From positions 2,170,001 to 2,234,000 of the forward strand of contig NC_064447.1 of the NCBI RefSeq assembly GCF_023343835.1: 64,000 bases of DNA. The letters run 5' to 3'. The notes under the pieces were generated by a model. The model was not told the DNA's origin and made no database searches. It was given only the letters and a program-made list of their open reading frames with translations. Each line of letters opens with the position of its first letter. Position 1 is the stretch's first letter. Of this stretch, positions 46,201-61,200 are shown piece by piece. This DNA is from Lagopus muta. Taxonomy: Eukaryota > Chordata > Aves > Galliformes > Phasianidae. The translations under genes were made by a program, and so were the position numbers.

Positions 46201-49200
46201 GCTGCATGATCCACTGTGCTGTTTATTAGGCTCCCTGATAATTTCACAGTGAAATGAAGTTCCAGTGCCAAAGCCACCCAGCAGCAGCTGCTGGTCAGAG
46301 CCATGAGCTTGGTTTGCAGCTCACAGCTTTCATCCACTTACAGCAACTTCCTCCCTCAGATGCCCATTCCATGTCTACTCCTGCACCCACACCCAGCAGT
46401 TACAGGGGTACTCACCAATGGTAGCAAGGAACCTGTCATCCCGAGAGTATGCCATGGCTTGGATTTGTGTCTTGTGGTGGAAGAGACTTGCTGTACAAAT
46501 CCCATCCTGAGTGTTCCAGATGCAGATCTGACAATGGGAGTCTCCATCTCTCTTTCCCGAGGCAGAAGCCAGAGCCTAACAGAATGATATGTTGTCATAG
46601 AGGCCTTGGTAAGTAATTAGAGAACATTTCATTAGTGTTGGCAACTCTTAGACCCCCACTAAAGTCATGCAGCTGGCATGTGGGAAATTCTGCAAGAAAA
46701 CCATCACCTGACAGGAGCAGGGAATGGTGGCATCACCCAGAGGGAGGGAACAGCCTCTGCTGTCACACCAAGCCAGCACAAAGAATAACTAGGCTCAAAA
46801 CCCATTGGTTTTATTCCCACAACCCCAGGTCTCCACGCAGAAGGAAGATGAGAGAAATGGGATTTTAATCAGTGATATTCCTCTAGCCTGAAGTGATGCA
46901 GATCAAACAGCCCTGGGCGAGCAGAAGCCTCTCCTACCTGGGCATCGTGGCTGACAGCAAGTGTAGAGATCTCCTCTGCATGAGCAAGCCAGTGATTCTG
47001 TGACCCTGAGTGCAGGTCTTCAACCACGATGATGCAGCCACAGGTGTAGGCGAAGAAACCTAGCAGAGAATGAGCAGATGGGATGTTTTCCTGTAAAGGC
47101 TCCACATACAGCACCCACAGCAACTCACACCACAGACCAGGGAAATTATTTTTGTTCAAGTAATTTGTAAAAGCTGACTCTTCCACGTAGCCTCTGCAGC
47201 ATCCTTCCTACAGGCTGAGTGTGGAGCAGGGCAAATCTCGCTTCCCATAACCTAAGTAAAGCAATGATGCTGGGCATTGCTCCAGCTTGGAGAAGGGAGT
47301 TGAGATGGATTCTCTGGCAGCTCTCACCCTCCTCTATCCATCTGACTACCAGAGCCTGAAGCTGTCCCTATCCACTTTCACCAGCAGCAAAGAAGTGTTA
47401 CTGGGCTTTGTCAGCACGAAGAACCACCTGCTAAAGATCCCAACCCAACAGCTGGAATAATAGACCTCAGCTCAGCGTGTGCACACTGACAGCTCACACA
47501 GCTCCCAGCCCTGGGCACCCTCCCCAACATACCTGTGTCCGGGTCCCACACCATGTTCCCTCTGCCATTTCCATTGTAGCCAATTACTGCTTTCAGCTTT
47601 AGGACTTCGTTGCCAGCTGGAGGAGATAAAAAACTCTGCAAGAAAAACAGACACAGGCTTAAAGCTGAGAGGACAGTTTGATCAGGTGCATTCAGGACAC
47701 ACATAAGAAAAGCATGCATGCAAGCACACGCATCAAACTCACACACACAACACCCAAATTCATGCCAGTGCTCACACAATTCACATTCAGCCCATCAATG
47801 GATCAGTAAGAATGTGCACGCATACATATAGAAGAGAAACTGCACTGACACAGCCAGAAACAAATGCTTTCAGACAGGGCACAAAACAGGCTGGCAGCAG
47901 TTCCCCATCTGATGAGCAGCTGCTAATCCTGCTGGGCAGGAGTTCGGTGGGTTTTTGAGCTGCTGATGCACTTTGAAGAGGAACACAGTGAGGGAAAAAG
48001 CACCACCAGGTGGGGGGCAGAAGAGGGAACTAAGGATGCAAGATGAACGTAGCTGTTCTCCCACCCACTGTGAGCAGCAGAGCTTAGAGAAAGGTTAAGT
48101 TTCTGTTCTATTATCACTCTGTTTATTAACAGAGCAAGAGCTGTGCCTTAACTACCTTCGCTACCCCCGATGGATTGCCTTCCCCAGCCTGCTTTGCCAA
48201 TGCATCTGCTTGCAAATATGTGTGTGATGAATCACGCCACTGCTCGCTTGTCTTTCACTTTCAATAGCACATGCCATTTCCATTGCCTTTGAATCAAAAT
48301 TTATGCAGATTTGCTGAACAGAAAACAGAATCGAGAGCGACTCACTTTTTGCTAGTCTGGAAAGAGCTGCATGCAGAGGAGAGAGGTGGACTAACGTTAA
48401 GGGTTTCTGTTTGGACATCAGACCCGGGGGTGCATTTCACCAAAGAACAAAAATCAGTAACAACTCTGAAAAGCCACCTTGCCCAGCCCCCAGAAGCCTC
48501 ATCCTCCCCTGGCCCAGCAACCAGCACAGTTCTCACCTGGGGAAGCACAGAGGCCTTAAAGTGAGGAGTGAAATGCCGGTAGGAATCCGGGCGGACGCAG
48601 CACTGTGACTGGGGACTGCTGGTCTCCTTTCTGGGGTCTGCCGTACAAAGAAGAAAACAGTGCCTATGTGATGCTGCTGCCCATGGGATTGGTTTGGGAT
48701 CAGCAGCTATCTTGTGGCTTGTCTGTTCTGATGATGTGTGTGTGCATACACACTAACACACGGGAGAGGAAAAACTCCACTGCAGAGCCACACATGCTTC
48801 TGTACGACGGTGTGAGGGGTTTCCAGGAGCAAAGGAAGAACACCCATCCCTTCCATCACCCCACTCAGCCACGCTCCAAACAGCCTAAAGACATCCACGA
48901 TGCACACATGGCTGCAAAGCAGAAGTCACGCAGCCAGAACGAGGTCTCTAAGCAGAGCAGCAGAGGCATAGTTTTATGTTGAAGCTTTCCAGCAAATCCT
49001 GCCTGGGGCTGAGCGCTGGCAGCTGTGTGCTTCTGGCAGCTCGCCATACGCGGCTGGAGCTTTGAGGCTGTGCCTCTATTAATAGAGGCATAGGGAGCTT
49101 TAATTGCAGCTGGCTTTAATAGAACTTGCCACTTAGAGATGATACGGGCTCCAAGAAGCTGAAGAGGGGCTTCTGGCACGCCGAGAAGCAGCAGCAGGGA

Positions 49201-52200
49201 AAGAGCCAGGCAAACAAGCAGACCTGGGGGCCAGCATGAGAATCCCTCCCCATCGCACCTGAGACGAGGAAGGCACCCGAGGAGCACACTGCTGCCCCTT
49301 CTTTCACATCTCAGCACACCACTGGAGAGCTGTTGTGGGACTGCTTGTGCTGCATTTACAGTGATCTTTCTTTGCTTTTCAGGGACAGACCAAGCTGCCA
49401 TGCAGGATACATGCTGTGCCCCAAGCAGCCAAGATCTGGGATAGGTGGAGATGGTCCCAAGTTACCATGTGCTGATGGTGCAGCAGGCCTGCAGCTCTGT
49501 GGCCTCACTTTGGGTCTCACAACAATAAGATCCTCGCTCCTGGCCGCCTCTGCCACAAAGACTGAGGCATGTTTGTCTCCATTCTCCACTGCTCTGCCAG
49601 GCAGACAGGCCTCCTCCTCTCTGTCTGACTCTGAGAAAATACCTGAAGAGAAAGAACAGCAGGACAGAACCGACCGCGTCTTCCAGGACTGCTTCACGCC
49701 TGACCGACCCACTGATTTCTGGTAGTGGTTCTGCTCGGTGTCACAACCCATCTGTCAGAGTGGAGGGCAAAGCAGACATTTCCTGCTGGGTACGTCCAAC
49801 AGGGTGTTTACCACTGCCTTCACAGGAGCTGTGCCAGCAGCTCAGCGTTTGGAGTTACAGCAGCACTGAACTCCCACACCTCTGGCTAGCTTTGTCCACG
49901 TTAGAAGGAAAGTGCAGACTGCTCTGTCAGTCTGCAGGGAGGGGATGAGCAGCAGAGTCAGCTCTGAGGATGCTGGAGAACTAGGCAAGGAGCTTTTCCC
50001 AAAATGAGATCAACTCCCCCTTTTCCTGCAAGCAATTCCTCTTACTTTGACATCCCGCTGTGTGGACAGGGCTGACATCCAGACATGGTGGTGAGGACAA
50101 CAGTGGAAGAGGAATTGTCTGCCGAGGTACATCAGACACATCCTTTAGCTTCTCAGAGCTCTCTTCTGTGAAAATAAAACAATTTGTGTAACTCCCATAG
50201 TCCCTTAAACCCTCTTCTCTTCCCGGGGCAACCAATGACGATGGCTCCAAGCTCCTGCTCCATCATTCAAGGGGGACAGACAGAGCATGGACAGCGAGGC
50301 CAGGGAGCAAGAAGACAGAAAAGATAGAGGGAGGAGGCCAGGGGCAGGGAAGGACAAAAGGCAAAAGGCTGAGCTACCTATCAAGAAACCCAGATCCACT
50401 CTGCTCAGAACATCCCCTCCTTGGCAGACTTTTACTGAGAAATGCTAGTTAACTGGAGACTGCCAACGGGACTAATTAGCCAGTTACCCCCTACTACTTG
50501 ACTATCCTTCTTGGAAAGAACCAAAATCCATTTCCCCAACCCCTATCCACTACCAGGAAAAGCAGCTGTGGGAGAGCTGCTGACCAGAGCAGCTCAGGGC
50601 AGCAAGCAAACTTACCTGCTGCCAGCAGCAGAGGGGACTCAGAGGAACGAGTCCTACAAAGGCAACAAGAGCAGTGTTACACAGAGAGGAGCTGGAGGAA
50701 GGGGAAGCACAGAGCTAACACGGCACTTACAGGGCTGGGGGAGACCCATCTGCAGGTACAGCTAGGAAATCCCAGAGGAAGATGGCATCTCCAACGCTGA
50801 CGACGTGCCGCTGGTCTGGGGTGAAGGCCACCTGGCACACAGGCTCCGAGTGGCCAATGTACACCTGGGAGAGAAAGTGTCATGAATTCCATCATCACTC
50901 TGTCAAAGACTGTGGCTGCCACACAGTGGCTCCCTGCAAGCATCCATCCATCCTCCATTCATCCTTGGGGAAGAATGCTTCTGTCTGCACTCCTCAGCAG
51001 AGGATCATCACACAGACAGCAGCAGCACGCAGTGCTCAAACCCAGGGGTCACCTCAAACACACTGGCCCAAGCCACACATCTGCCACTTTCTTCTCCAGG
51101 GATTCAGAAATGCTTTATCTGATGGATCAGGGGAACAGCAGCCTCCTTCCCTCCCCAGATGCAGTACCTGGAAGTTGATGCTGAAGCGCATCTGGTAGTC
51201 CCACACTTTGATAACCTTGTCGCCAGCAGTGAGCAGGTACCTGGCATCCTTACTCAGTGCCAAGGAAGAGCAGGACAACTTGTGCACGGGGGACACCTGA
51301 GGACAGGGCACAGCACCAGCAGCATTAACTCTCACTATCAACCAGTTACACCCTTCTTCGTCAACAGGAAATAACAGGTCAGTGGGATGAAGATGAGGGG
51401 AATGCTTTTGGCCTCTGGTGAAGTTTAGAGCAGCAGACAAGAGATGCCCTGAGAAAGGTCTGCACTTGCTCCCCAGTCCTTCAGTTTCTCCAGGAGTGTG
51501 AAGGTCACTGAACACACCGTGGTCTGGACAGATTCACCATGACGCAGCCAGATTTCAAAATATCAGTGGGTCACTTGGGTATTTCACTAGCCCATCTGTG
51601 AGATAAGCTAACTTAACTTGCCCCCCTATCACCAGCCCACTGCAGTGTAGTAATACAGGTTCACGTCCTTATGCTTCAGCGAGAGGAGAGCAGTGTGGCA
51701 GTACAGAAAACAAGGACAAGCTCAGGCTCACCCTAACCAAGACCACACTGTGACAGCCACATGCTAACCTCTCGTGTTTTACTTGGAAGCCCTCAGGATG
51801 AGCTCTTCTCTCACACAGCCTCCTGAGGTGCCCAAACCCCACACGAGGTGATCCCTCAGACATGAATTCCTTCGTGCCCTACCTCTCGCACCAGCCGTCC
51901 TGTTTTTGCATCAAGCACAAGGATTTTGTTGGAAGAAGTGGACACCAGGAGCTCTCCTTGCGACACAGGAGCAAAGCAGATTCTCACTGCAGAGTCCAAG
52001 GCCGTACTGTTCACATCAAGGATGCTGATGTCCACCCTCAGCAGCTGTGAAACAAGAAGCTGCTGAATATCCTGGAGCAAGCGCTGGGGGAGGCTCAGGA
52101 ACAGCTGCTGGGCAGGCATTGGGGCTGCTCTGGTGGCTCTCCTAACACAAGGCTACAGAGTTCCCCACACCCCTTCTCGTGGTCCAGCTGGACAACCCAC

Positions 52201-55200
52201 AAGGTGCTGCAGGGCAAAAGCAACACCCCCACTGCCCACTGCTGCTCTTCAAATGATCTTTCTAGAGGGGAGCGAAGCTGAGAAGCAGCAGCAGCCTTGA
52301 CTTGGCTGTTTCCAGCTCACAGAGTGGAAAACTAAGCTGTAAGCACCTGAGTAAGCACCTGCTGCGCTGGGGAGGCCCTCTCCAATGCTCTGCCCAACTC
52401 CTGACCTATCTCACTGGTTGTAAATCTACAGGGATTTTCTTCCCCAGCACTGCAGGGAGCCTGCTGGTACCTCATCCAGAGAGCAGGCCTCCATCACGGT
52501 CACAACGTACTTGGAGGGCCCCACGAAGGCCAGGAGGCAGCTGTCCCCACTGAGCACCAAAGCATCAGGACCACTGCCAGCATCCTGGGCCACCACGTTA
52601 CCTGAGGGCCACAGCAAGAGAGAGGGTCAGGAGAGGAGCAGATGTCATTCTGCAGCACGCTGTGATGGTGCTGCTAACTGCTACCTGCAGCTGCTGCCTC
52701 TGGGTCAGCCCTGGAGTAATGCTCTGGCCTGAGAAAGGAGCAACCTCTGTTGAGGAAGAAGCTACTAATGTTATCTGCTACATCCACACAGCAAACCACC
52801 TCAAAGACAAGGCCTGACTGAACATGTGGTGCTTTCAGAGCACAGAACAAGAAATAAAATTGATTTTTTTGTTTTTAAACCTTACTAGAAGCCGTGACAA
52901 GTCGCTACAGATGTGAGCTCTCAGCTGCAACCTGAACATTTGAACCCTGTGCAGAACGAACCCCAGCACACCAACCTCAGCCCAATGGGCAGACAAAGCC
53001 AAAGGTCAAAAAATGACAAAAATCAGAGCAATTCCCTGTATTTATTCCACCACCAGAATTCTACTGTTATGTCCCTGGAGCATGGCCAAACAGTGAGCGT
53101 GGGTTCCAGGCCAAAACTTGAACACTCCATTGCACCAATGACACCAAATTTTGGGGATTCTGGACAAATTCCCTAACCTCTCAGCCCCTGTTCTTTTTCT
53201 GCATACTTCACAGCCACAGGGGCAGGAGCTCTTTGTACAATGCACTGTACAGTGGAGCTCCCCTTCCCTGCCCAAGCTTCCCAGTGCTGCTTATTTCAAG
53301 GAATAAATACAAATGGTGCAGCTTTCTGAATGGGCTGAGCCTGGTTTGATGCCCGTGCTACTAAAAAGACTGCAGGGGGAAAATGAAAAAGGCAATCCAG
53401 AACCCCAAGAACTTACCCAGGACTCTCAGGACCTGGCTTTTCTGTGCCACACAGCTGTAAAGAGCCAGAGTTCCCTGCAAACAGGAGCTGAACATGAAGT
53501 TGCCATCTGGAGAAAAGGTGAGCCCAGCAATCCGAGTGCGGTGCTGTCTGGAAGAAGGAGGAAAAAGTGAAACAGCCAAGAACCAAAAAAGCCACAGAAA
53601 AGTGCAACACTGTGAAGAACCCAGGGGAGAGAACAACCAGGGGCAAGTAGAGAACCTCAGCATGTCTACGCCTACAACAGTGCAGGGCTGCTGCTGGATG
53701 GGACCAGCTCCCCCCGCTTTGGAGCATCCCACCTCCCACACTGAGGCACACAAGAGCTCCATGTTCATCCAGCCTCTAGGAGAACCCCTTTCCTACCAGC
53801 AGCAGCTGTCAGAGGGCACACGAAGCACTTGGTGCTGCTGCAGGTTGGACTTGCACCATCCCAGGCTACGTACATCTGATCAGCTGGCACACGAGAACTG
53901 CCAAGCCCCAGAAAAGCAACCTTCCCTACCTCCTGTGGTGCAGCTACCGATGCACTTCTTGCCACAACACCCATCATCAGAGCCCTTCCTGCAGTTCTCA
54001 CCACTTACTTGTGCTCTGCCAGCAGGTCGGAGGCAGTCAAGCTGAAGGTCCGCACCACACCGCTGTCGAATCCACAGGCGAGGATCCTCTGGGTGGGGTG
54101 GAAGGACACAGCACACGGCATCTCATCAGCAGCTGTGAAGTCGTACAGCTGCAGGGGAAACAGCACAGGCACAAAGCTGGAAGGAGCTGCACCTGGCAGC
54201 CACACTGAATGGCCTCAGAGCTCCACCACAACGGTCCTGCAATGGAACTCTGACCGTTCCTGCTCGCAACCAAAGCCCAACGAAGTCCTGGGTCTTTGGG
54301 CTTTTAGATAAAGCCCTTGGGAACTGTGTTAAAAGCAGGATTCACAAGGTGAAGGAAGGGAAATCAAATTAGGCTATTTTTTTTAATTACACCTTCAGAA
54401 GCTAAGACCAAATTACACGTTAAGCTAAGAGCCGGAGAACTGCAGGCTTCAGAAGGATTTCTTGTGCAGGGGACACCCTGTGCTTCAAGGAGGACATTTA
54501 AGAGCTCTTACACCACAAAGCTCTGATAACTCAGCTAAGCAGAACCTGGGCAGATGATTAATAAACACGAAATCCCCAGCAACTCCCATCTACCCCACCT
54601 GCTGCATGGACACCAGGTCCCACACCCGGATGGTGCTGTCTCGAGACACCGTCGCCATCTGCTTCCAAACTCCCTCCACTGAGAAGGCCAAGATGGAATC
54701 CTCGTGGGAGCGCATCAGGGTGCTGTAGCCTCGGGACTGGATGTCCAGGTAGCCCAGATTCCTGGCTGTGGTTGTGCACAGGACTTTGTGGCCGTCAGGG
54801 CTGATGCAGACAGAGCTCACCGGTGCCTCGTGCTCTGGGGGAGGACACAGCAGTCAGCACAGCCCCACAACAGAAGCATGGCTCCTGGAGCACAGCTGCA
54901 GAGCCAGATGCATACTTGGGCAAGTAATGCACGTAGGAATAGATTTCCCACGTGATCTCAAGATTGAGTGCTTGCAGGTTTGAGCTCAGTGACAAATTAG
55001 TCTCTGCCCTTTCTAGCAGTCCCTGGGCTCTGCTGTTATGGTGACTGTTTCAAAAAGAGCAAAGAACAGCTTGACTTCTCTCCTAATTTTTCACGCACGG
55101 ATGAGCTGTGGGTACAAGGGCACAGAAATCAAGACGCATTGCCTGTTCTCCCCCAGGCCCTCCTGCCTCATCCCTAGGAGTTACAAGAATGAGCAGGAAT

Positions 55201-58200
55201 AAATAGTCACTCAAGTAAAATACTTCCAAGACGGTCACCCCCAGTGACAGCCAGCAGAAAGAACGCCCTCATTCACAAGTGTTACTTTAGGAGACATCAG
55301 AGCAGAGGCTTTGCTTCCCAGCTGCTGCACTGTGGAGGTGGGAAGGACTGCTCCCTGCTCTGCTCACCTGCTTCAAGGACAACAGCTGAGAAGTCCAGCG
55401 GCCACAGCCGCAGGTAGCCGTCTGCTGAGCCCGTGGCACAAAGGCTTGAGGAGATGCTGATGCTGTTTATAGCGATCCCAGGGCCTGGAAAATCAATAAC
55501 AACACTTAGTTGTATACTGACAGAAATACGAAAACTCTAATGGAGGGTTCTCTCATCCAAAAGCTGCACCAGCAGCCAGAAATCCCACTGTGAAGGACTG
55601 CACCTCTGAAAGGTCCCAGTCACCCCCTGTCATCTTCCAGCACTTCTTACCATCAGCACAGCTCTGTTCACTCTTGCCAGGCACAGAAAAGCCACTTTTT
55701 AAACCCTGCCATACTTTTGGCTTGCAAAAGATTGCGTGGCAAGGTGAAGTGTCTGAGATACAAAACTTCCATCCCTGTGTCTCAAATCCTCTCTGCAGCA
55801 TCTGACAGGTAAAGGTGATGAAAGCAGCTGATCACAGAATCACAGCATCACCCGGGTTGGAAGGGACCCCAAGGATCATGTAGTTCCAACCCCCCTGCCT
55901 AGCAGGGCCAAACATCCACATTCAGATCAGGTTGCCCAGGACCCCGTCCAACCTGGCCTTAAACACGTCCAAGGACGGGGCATCCACAACCTCCCTGGGC
56001 AGCCCGTTCCAGGGCCCAACCACTCTCCTAGTAAAGAACTTCCCCCTAACATCCAACCTAAATCTTCCCTCCTTCAACTCGGATCCATTTCCCCTAGTCC
56101 TGCTGTTGTCAGCCCTTTTGAAGAGTTTACTCCCCTCCTGGGTGTAGGTTCCCTTCAGGTATTGATAGGCTGCAATGAGGTCACCCCGCAGCCTTCTCTT
56201 CTCCAGGCTGAACAAGCCCAACTCCCTCAGCCTGTCCTCATAGGGGAGGTGCTCCAGCCCCCTCATCATCTCAGTCGCCCTCCTCTGGACCCTTTCCAAA
56301 ATCTCAATGTCTTTCTTGTACTGAGGGCTCCACACCTGGACACAGGACTCCAGATGGGGGTTGAATGCTGATGCTTCAATGCCAGTACGTCGTCTATGGT
56401 CACAGCACCAAAGGCAGCCAACGCTGCTGCCACTGAGGCACCCAGGGACATCAATCACTTCATCTCTAGGCTGGGTTCTCACCCACAAGGCAGGAACTGG
56501 AGTTCTGTGCTTCCCAAAGAGGCACGCTCTAGGTTAATTAGCTCCATTTGCCAAAGCAAAACATGCACCAAGTTTTAAGACAGCGGAGCAGTGACACTTG
56601 AAAGTGAATTCTTCCTGCTGTTAAAATTAATGGATGAGCTGCAAGCTGTATCATTTAGAATACAGCATCAAAGATTTCCCCAAACACTTCACACAGGCCG
56701 AGTAATGAAAAATAAAAAGCCCCAAAATTCATCCTTTCATTCATCCGCTTCGCTTCTTCACATCACTGCATTAAGATTCTCATCAGCAAATTAAGACCCC
56801 CGTTTCATGTTTCTAAAAGCAGCGATCCTCTGAAAGTGCAATCAGCATCGAAAACGCTCCGATTCTTTCTTAGGATGATGCTTTGCTGCACCATTTGCAG
56901 TGCTTAAAGGGAAACAGCTAGCTAGCAACAACCTAATCAACCCCAAACAAGCTTCAGCAGCAGGCTGACAGCTGCTTTATGCTACCAGGGCTGGGATCTA
57001 CGCTGCCCCTGCCCACCTACCTGCCCCATCCTGCAGCTGTGCAGGCAGCAGGCGCCGCGCACTCCGCACACAGACGTTCTTGTAGTCCACCTCCAGGACG
57101 TGGCCACTCCTGCTGCAGACGAAGCTGGAAAGGAGAAGGACGAGTGCTCTGGTTCCTCAGGGTGAAGAGGAACCGTGTGGATGTGCCACAGCAAAAATCC
57201 AGGTCTCCGGGGTGTTACTGTGCAGAAGTCCTAGAGTAACACTGCAGGTTTAGAGGGGAAGCACACCATAAGCTGTTAAGATGGAAAGTCATTTCGTGCT
57301 ACGGTGATCTAAGGGCCTTTCCACGTGCTATCCCACAAACCTACAGCCAGGATAGCAAGAGAGGAATCATTAAGGTTGGAAAACATGCCTAAGAGCCCAG
57401 GTTTAACCCCCACCCATCCCCACATGGTTCTGGAACACCACCAGGGCCGGCAACTCCCCCACTTCCATGGGCAGCAGTGCCACTGCATCCCCATTCTTCC
57501 TGAGGAATTGTTCCTAATATCCAACCTGATATCCAATCTGTCAGTCACAGCTTCCTATTTTATCACCTTCTGCCCCTTTAAAATACCAATCAGAAAACAA
57601 GCCGAAAGCTCAGCACGGACTTAATCTGATGATTAAAATAAAGCATTAAAACAAAAAAGTGATCTGTTTGTATCTCAGAGGATTTGCACCGCGCCAACAG
57701 AAAGCAAACCACGAGCCTCAGGTCTCAGCACAAGGCAACACATCACAGGGCAAGCGCGAGGACTCATGGCTTGCATTCTACTGAAGCACAGCCCGCTGAG
57801 GAGGGCAGAAGCTCCCACAGCTCCAAGGGAACCCAGGCACGGTGCTGTGGGGACAGGAAAAGGCTGCAATCTTACAGCATGCGGTCGTCGGGCTCACGGG
57901 CAGCCGAGTTGCCCTCCTCAAAGGCCAGGTCAGTGAACTCCAGTGCGTGGTACTCGCCCAGGTTGACAGGACAGGAGCGCAGCGCTCCGTTCCGCACTCG
58001 CCACAGCCTCACGCTGCCCCGGCCGCACGACACCATCCTGTCACAAGAGAGATGGGGTAAGGGATGGAAAAGGATCAAATCTTGCTCCTGCAAGCCCAAA
58101 TCGTGCAAGTGCAGCACGGTTGGGTTGGAAGGGACCTCACAGCCCGACTGGTTCCACGCTGTGGGCTGTGCCCCCCTCAGCTCAGCTGCCCACCCGTGAG

Positions 58201-61200
58201 CATGGGCATCTCCAGGGATGGGCACCCACAGCTCTGGCTGGCAGTGCCAGCACCTCACTGCCCTCTGAGTAAAGAATTTCCTCCTAATATCTAACCTGAT
58301 TCTCCTCACTTTTAGTTGAAAACCCTCCCCTCTTATCCTATCACCACGAGACTACATAAAAAGTCGCTCTCCACCTGGTTCACAAGCTGCTTTTAAACGG
58401 TTGCAGCGCCTCAAGTGCTCCACAGCCATGCCCAAACTGATTCTGCCCACATGTTTTCTATGCACCCTACCTGGTGTCATCAAAAAAAGCAATCTTCAAG
58501 GTCTGGATGTCCACATCTGTGTGCGCTCTGGCCAGCACCATCACCTCTCCACCACGGGTCACCTGGGCAGTGTTCCACACCACCACCATCTGAAGGGAGA
58601 CAGCACAGCAGAGCAGCTGAAATATGAAAACCTTGGCAGAGGAAGTTTTTCCAGCAGAGCAGAACAGCTGCACAGCCTGGGGACTGCTCTGGAGCTGGTA
58701 AGAATACTGAATGAGGGAAAAATCTGATTTTGCAGAGGGCTCAGGACAGTGTGTTTGCTTGGCAACCATAATTACAGGTCCTAAATCTGGGGCTACCTGG
58801 CACTGGGGCTCAAATTCAGGAAAGAAAATACACAAACTCTGCTTTCTGAGTTGGAAAAGCTGCAGCATGGCTGAGATGTTCCACAAGAGCTGGAAATGGC
58901 AAGTCTGCTGCCCTCCTTGTAGCATGCCGCTCAGCTCCAGGGTTGCTCGCCTATGGTGCCAATTCATGTGGCAAAGCAGGGATAGTGCCTGTCTCAGGGT
59001 CTCAGGCTATCCTCAGAGCCTCCCCACCTCATGGAGTGGCCCCTGCAGGTCTCCAAACATGGGGATGGACAGAGATCACCCAAAGCCAAGGGGACAAACA
59101 GGCAGGTGACCAAACGCTCTGCTCTCAGAAAACACTTAGGCTGGACCCAGCACAGCCTGCAGCATCACCCCAGCAGTGCTCCTGGGCAGCCCATGTGCAG
59201 CCCCCCAGCTGTGGGTCTCCAGCTCGGCTGTGGAGCACTGCTTTATGCTGGGATAAAGCCGGAGCAATCCTGTGGCTGTTTGTTTTCTTCCTGCAGGCAG
59301 TCAGCAGTGGCACAGCTAATTGCTGGGAGCTGCCAATAAGGGATTGTTGGGTGAAAACAGTTGCACTGATAAAGCCCCAAAAAACAGCTTTATTTTTGAC
59401 TACTACGTGTGGGATCTGCGTCATCCTCTAGCTACATCAGTGGGTGGCAGCTTCAGCACCCAGCACCCTTCCAGCACGCAATGTCTGCAATGCCCAGAAC
59501 GGAAGGATTAAACCCAGCATCTGTTTGCTCGCCCTCCACGCTACAAAAGATGTATTTTGGGTTTCAGACAGTGCCCAATCTCCCATTTCAATTCCCACTC
59601 CTCCATTATGTGCTTGCAGGCATTCCAGCACAAGGTGCTGCACAAGCTCATGTCCCTCAGCCAGGCAGTGGTGTGCATTAGTTTGCAGCGATCCCCAGAG
59701 GACAAAAGGAGAATCCTCCAGGCCTGGCTGTCAGCTGGAAGCCAGCGAGCCCATAGCAGTGCTCTGCCTGCACAGCAGCTGTAGGACCCGATGGAACAGC
59801 CCTCTCACATCACTTGCTCAGCTGAGCAGGGAAAACACCAAAAAACCAAATTCTACTTCTCACCGTTTTGCCATGTCGATCCTTTCCAACGCCACACAGA
59901 ACGGCTCCACTGTAGGAAAAGCTGCAAGAACAGGGGGGGCACCTGGTGAGGGGCTGCACCTCACACCCCAGTGCATCTCAGCTGGGAATCAAAGCAGGTA
60001 AGTGCAGGATGCAAGGAGGTGGTGAGTGCTGAGGTGAGCTGCCAGCAGATCAGCTGTGCTGGGAGAGCTGCCAGCGGGCCTGCTGAGAAATGCAGGCTGA
60101 TGGAGAGCTGTAATTCACCCCTGCTTTATCACACAGCAACAGCACGGAAAAGCTGCCATGCTGCAACACCTGCCATTTACAATTACGGGCCCTAAATACC
60201 GAGGCTGCCTAGTGATAGGGCTCAAATTTGGGAAAGAAAACAGAGAGGAATACACGCTGAGGGGCTGAGGACACATCCCCTCCAGGGCTGGCACGTACCT
60301 GAGAGACAGCACGGCCCGCACGTGGGTTTGGAACACAGCCACGCAGCTGCCTTTGGGGAAGTCCCAGAGGCGCAGCACACCCAGGGGACCCTCCTGAGCC
60401 GAGGCCAGCAGGGTGCTGCTGCCATTGAACGCCAGCGCTGACACCTGTGGGACATCAGAGAGCTGGGATGGGAGCAGCTGGGAGCGACTGCGTGCCTCTG
60501 GAAAGAAAGCACTTCTACCTTATCCGTGTGGCCAGTGAAGAACCTCTGCTCGCCGGTCTGAATCTGCAGGGTTACTATCACTGCGTGGCAGGGGTACACC
60601 ACTGCAGAGCTGTTCTGAGTCCACAGCGCCTGCAGGAGAGAAACGAGAGGGCAGCTGAGATGTCACAGCGAGCCCAGGTTGGAGACAACGGTCTTTGAAA
60701 TCCGCAGAAGCCACGAGATCCAAATGGCTCCCATCATTTCTGATTTCTGCCACTGTAACAGCAGAAAAGCCATGCACAAACACGGCCTCACGCCCATTTG
60801 TCGCAGGGTCATTTTCCCCAGCACAAATGTTCCACAAGCGTGGTGCTTGTGGGCTCTCTGCTCCCCTGAGAAAGCAGCACAGTGTTACAGATAAGCTCTC
60901 ACAGCCGCCCAGGTACTGACCCACTTGGTGCTGCAGCCTCCAAAGCCAATCACCTTCCTCAGCTTCAGGATAGGATCTGGTAAGAAGCTCTGGAAAAAGA
61001 AAGTCAGAGGAGGATGGTGGCAGCTCACCCACTGTTCTGCCTTGGTGCTCTGACTGCTGAGCCCCTCCGTCCCCATTTCTTGGCTCTGTGTGGCACTGGG
61101 ACAGCTCTGCTTTCTCTCCAAGGGATGGCTTTTATTCATCCCAAGAGAAGTCAGATTTGGAAGGTGAGAGGGGCACTGCCTTACCCTGCAGCGAGAGGCT

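Noticed and set aside
55922-56488. 188-codon open frame as a host gene
   Set aside because: It is the C-terminal piece of the CR1 reverse-transcriptase product plus flank, within an antisense CR1 copy.
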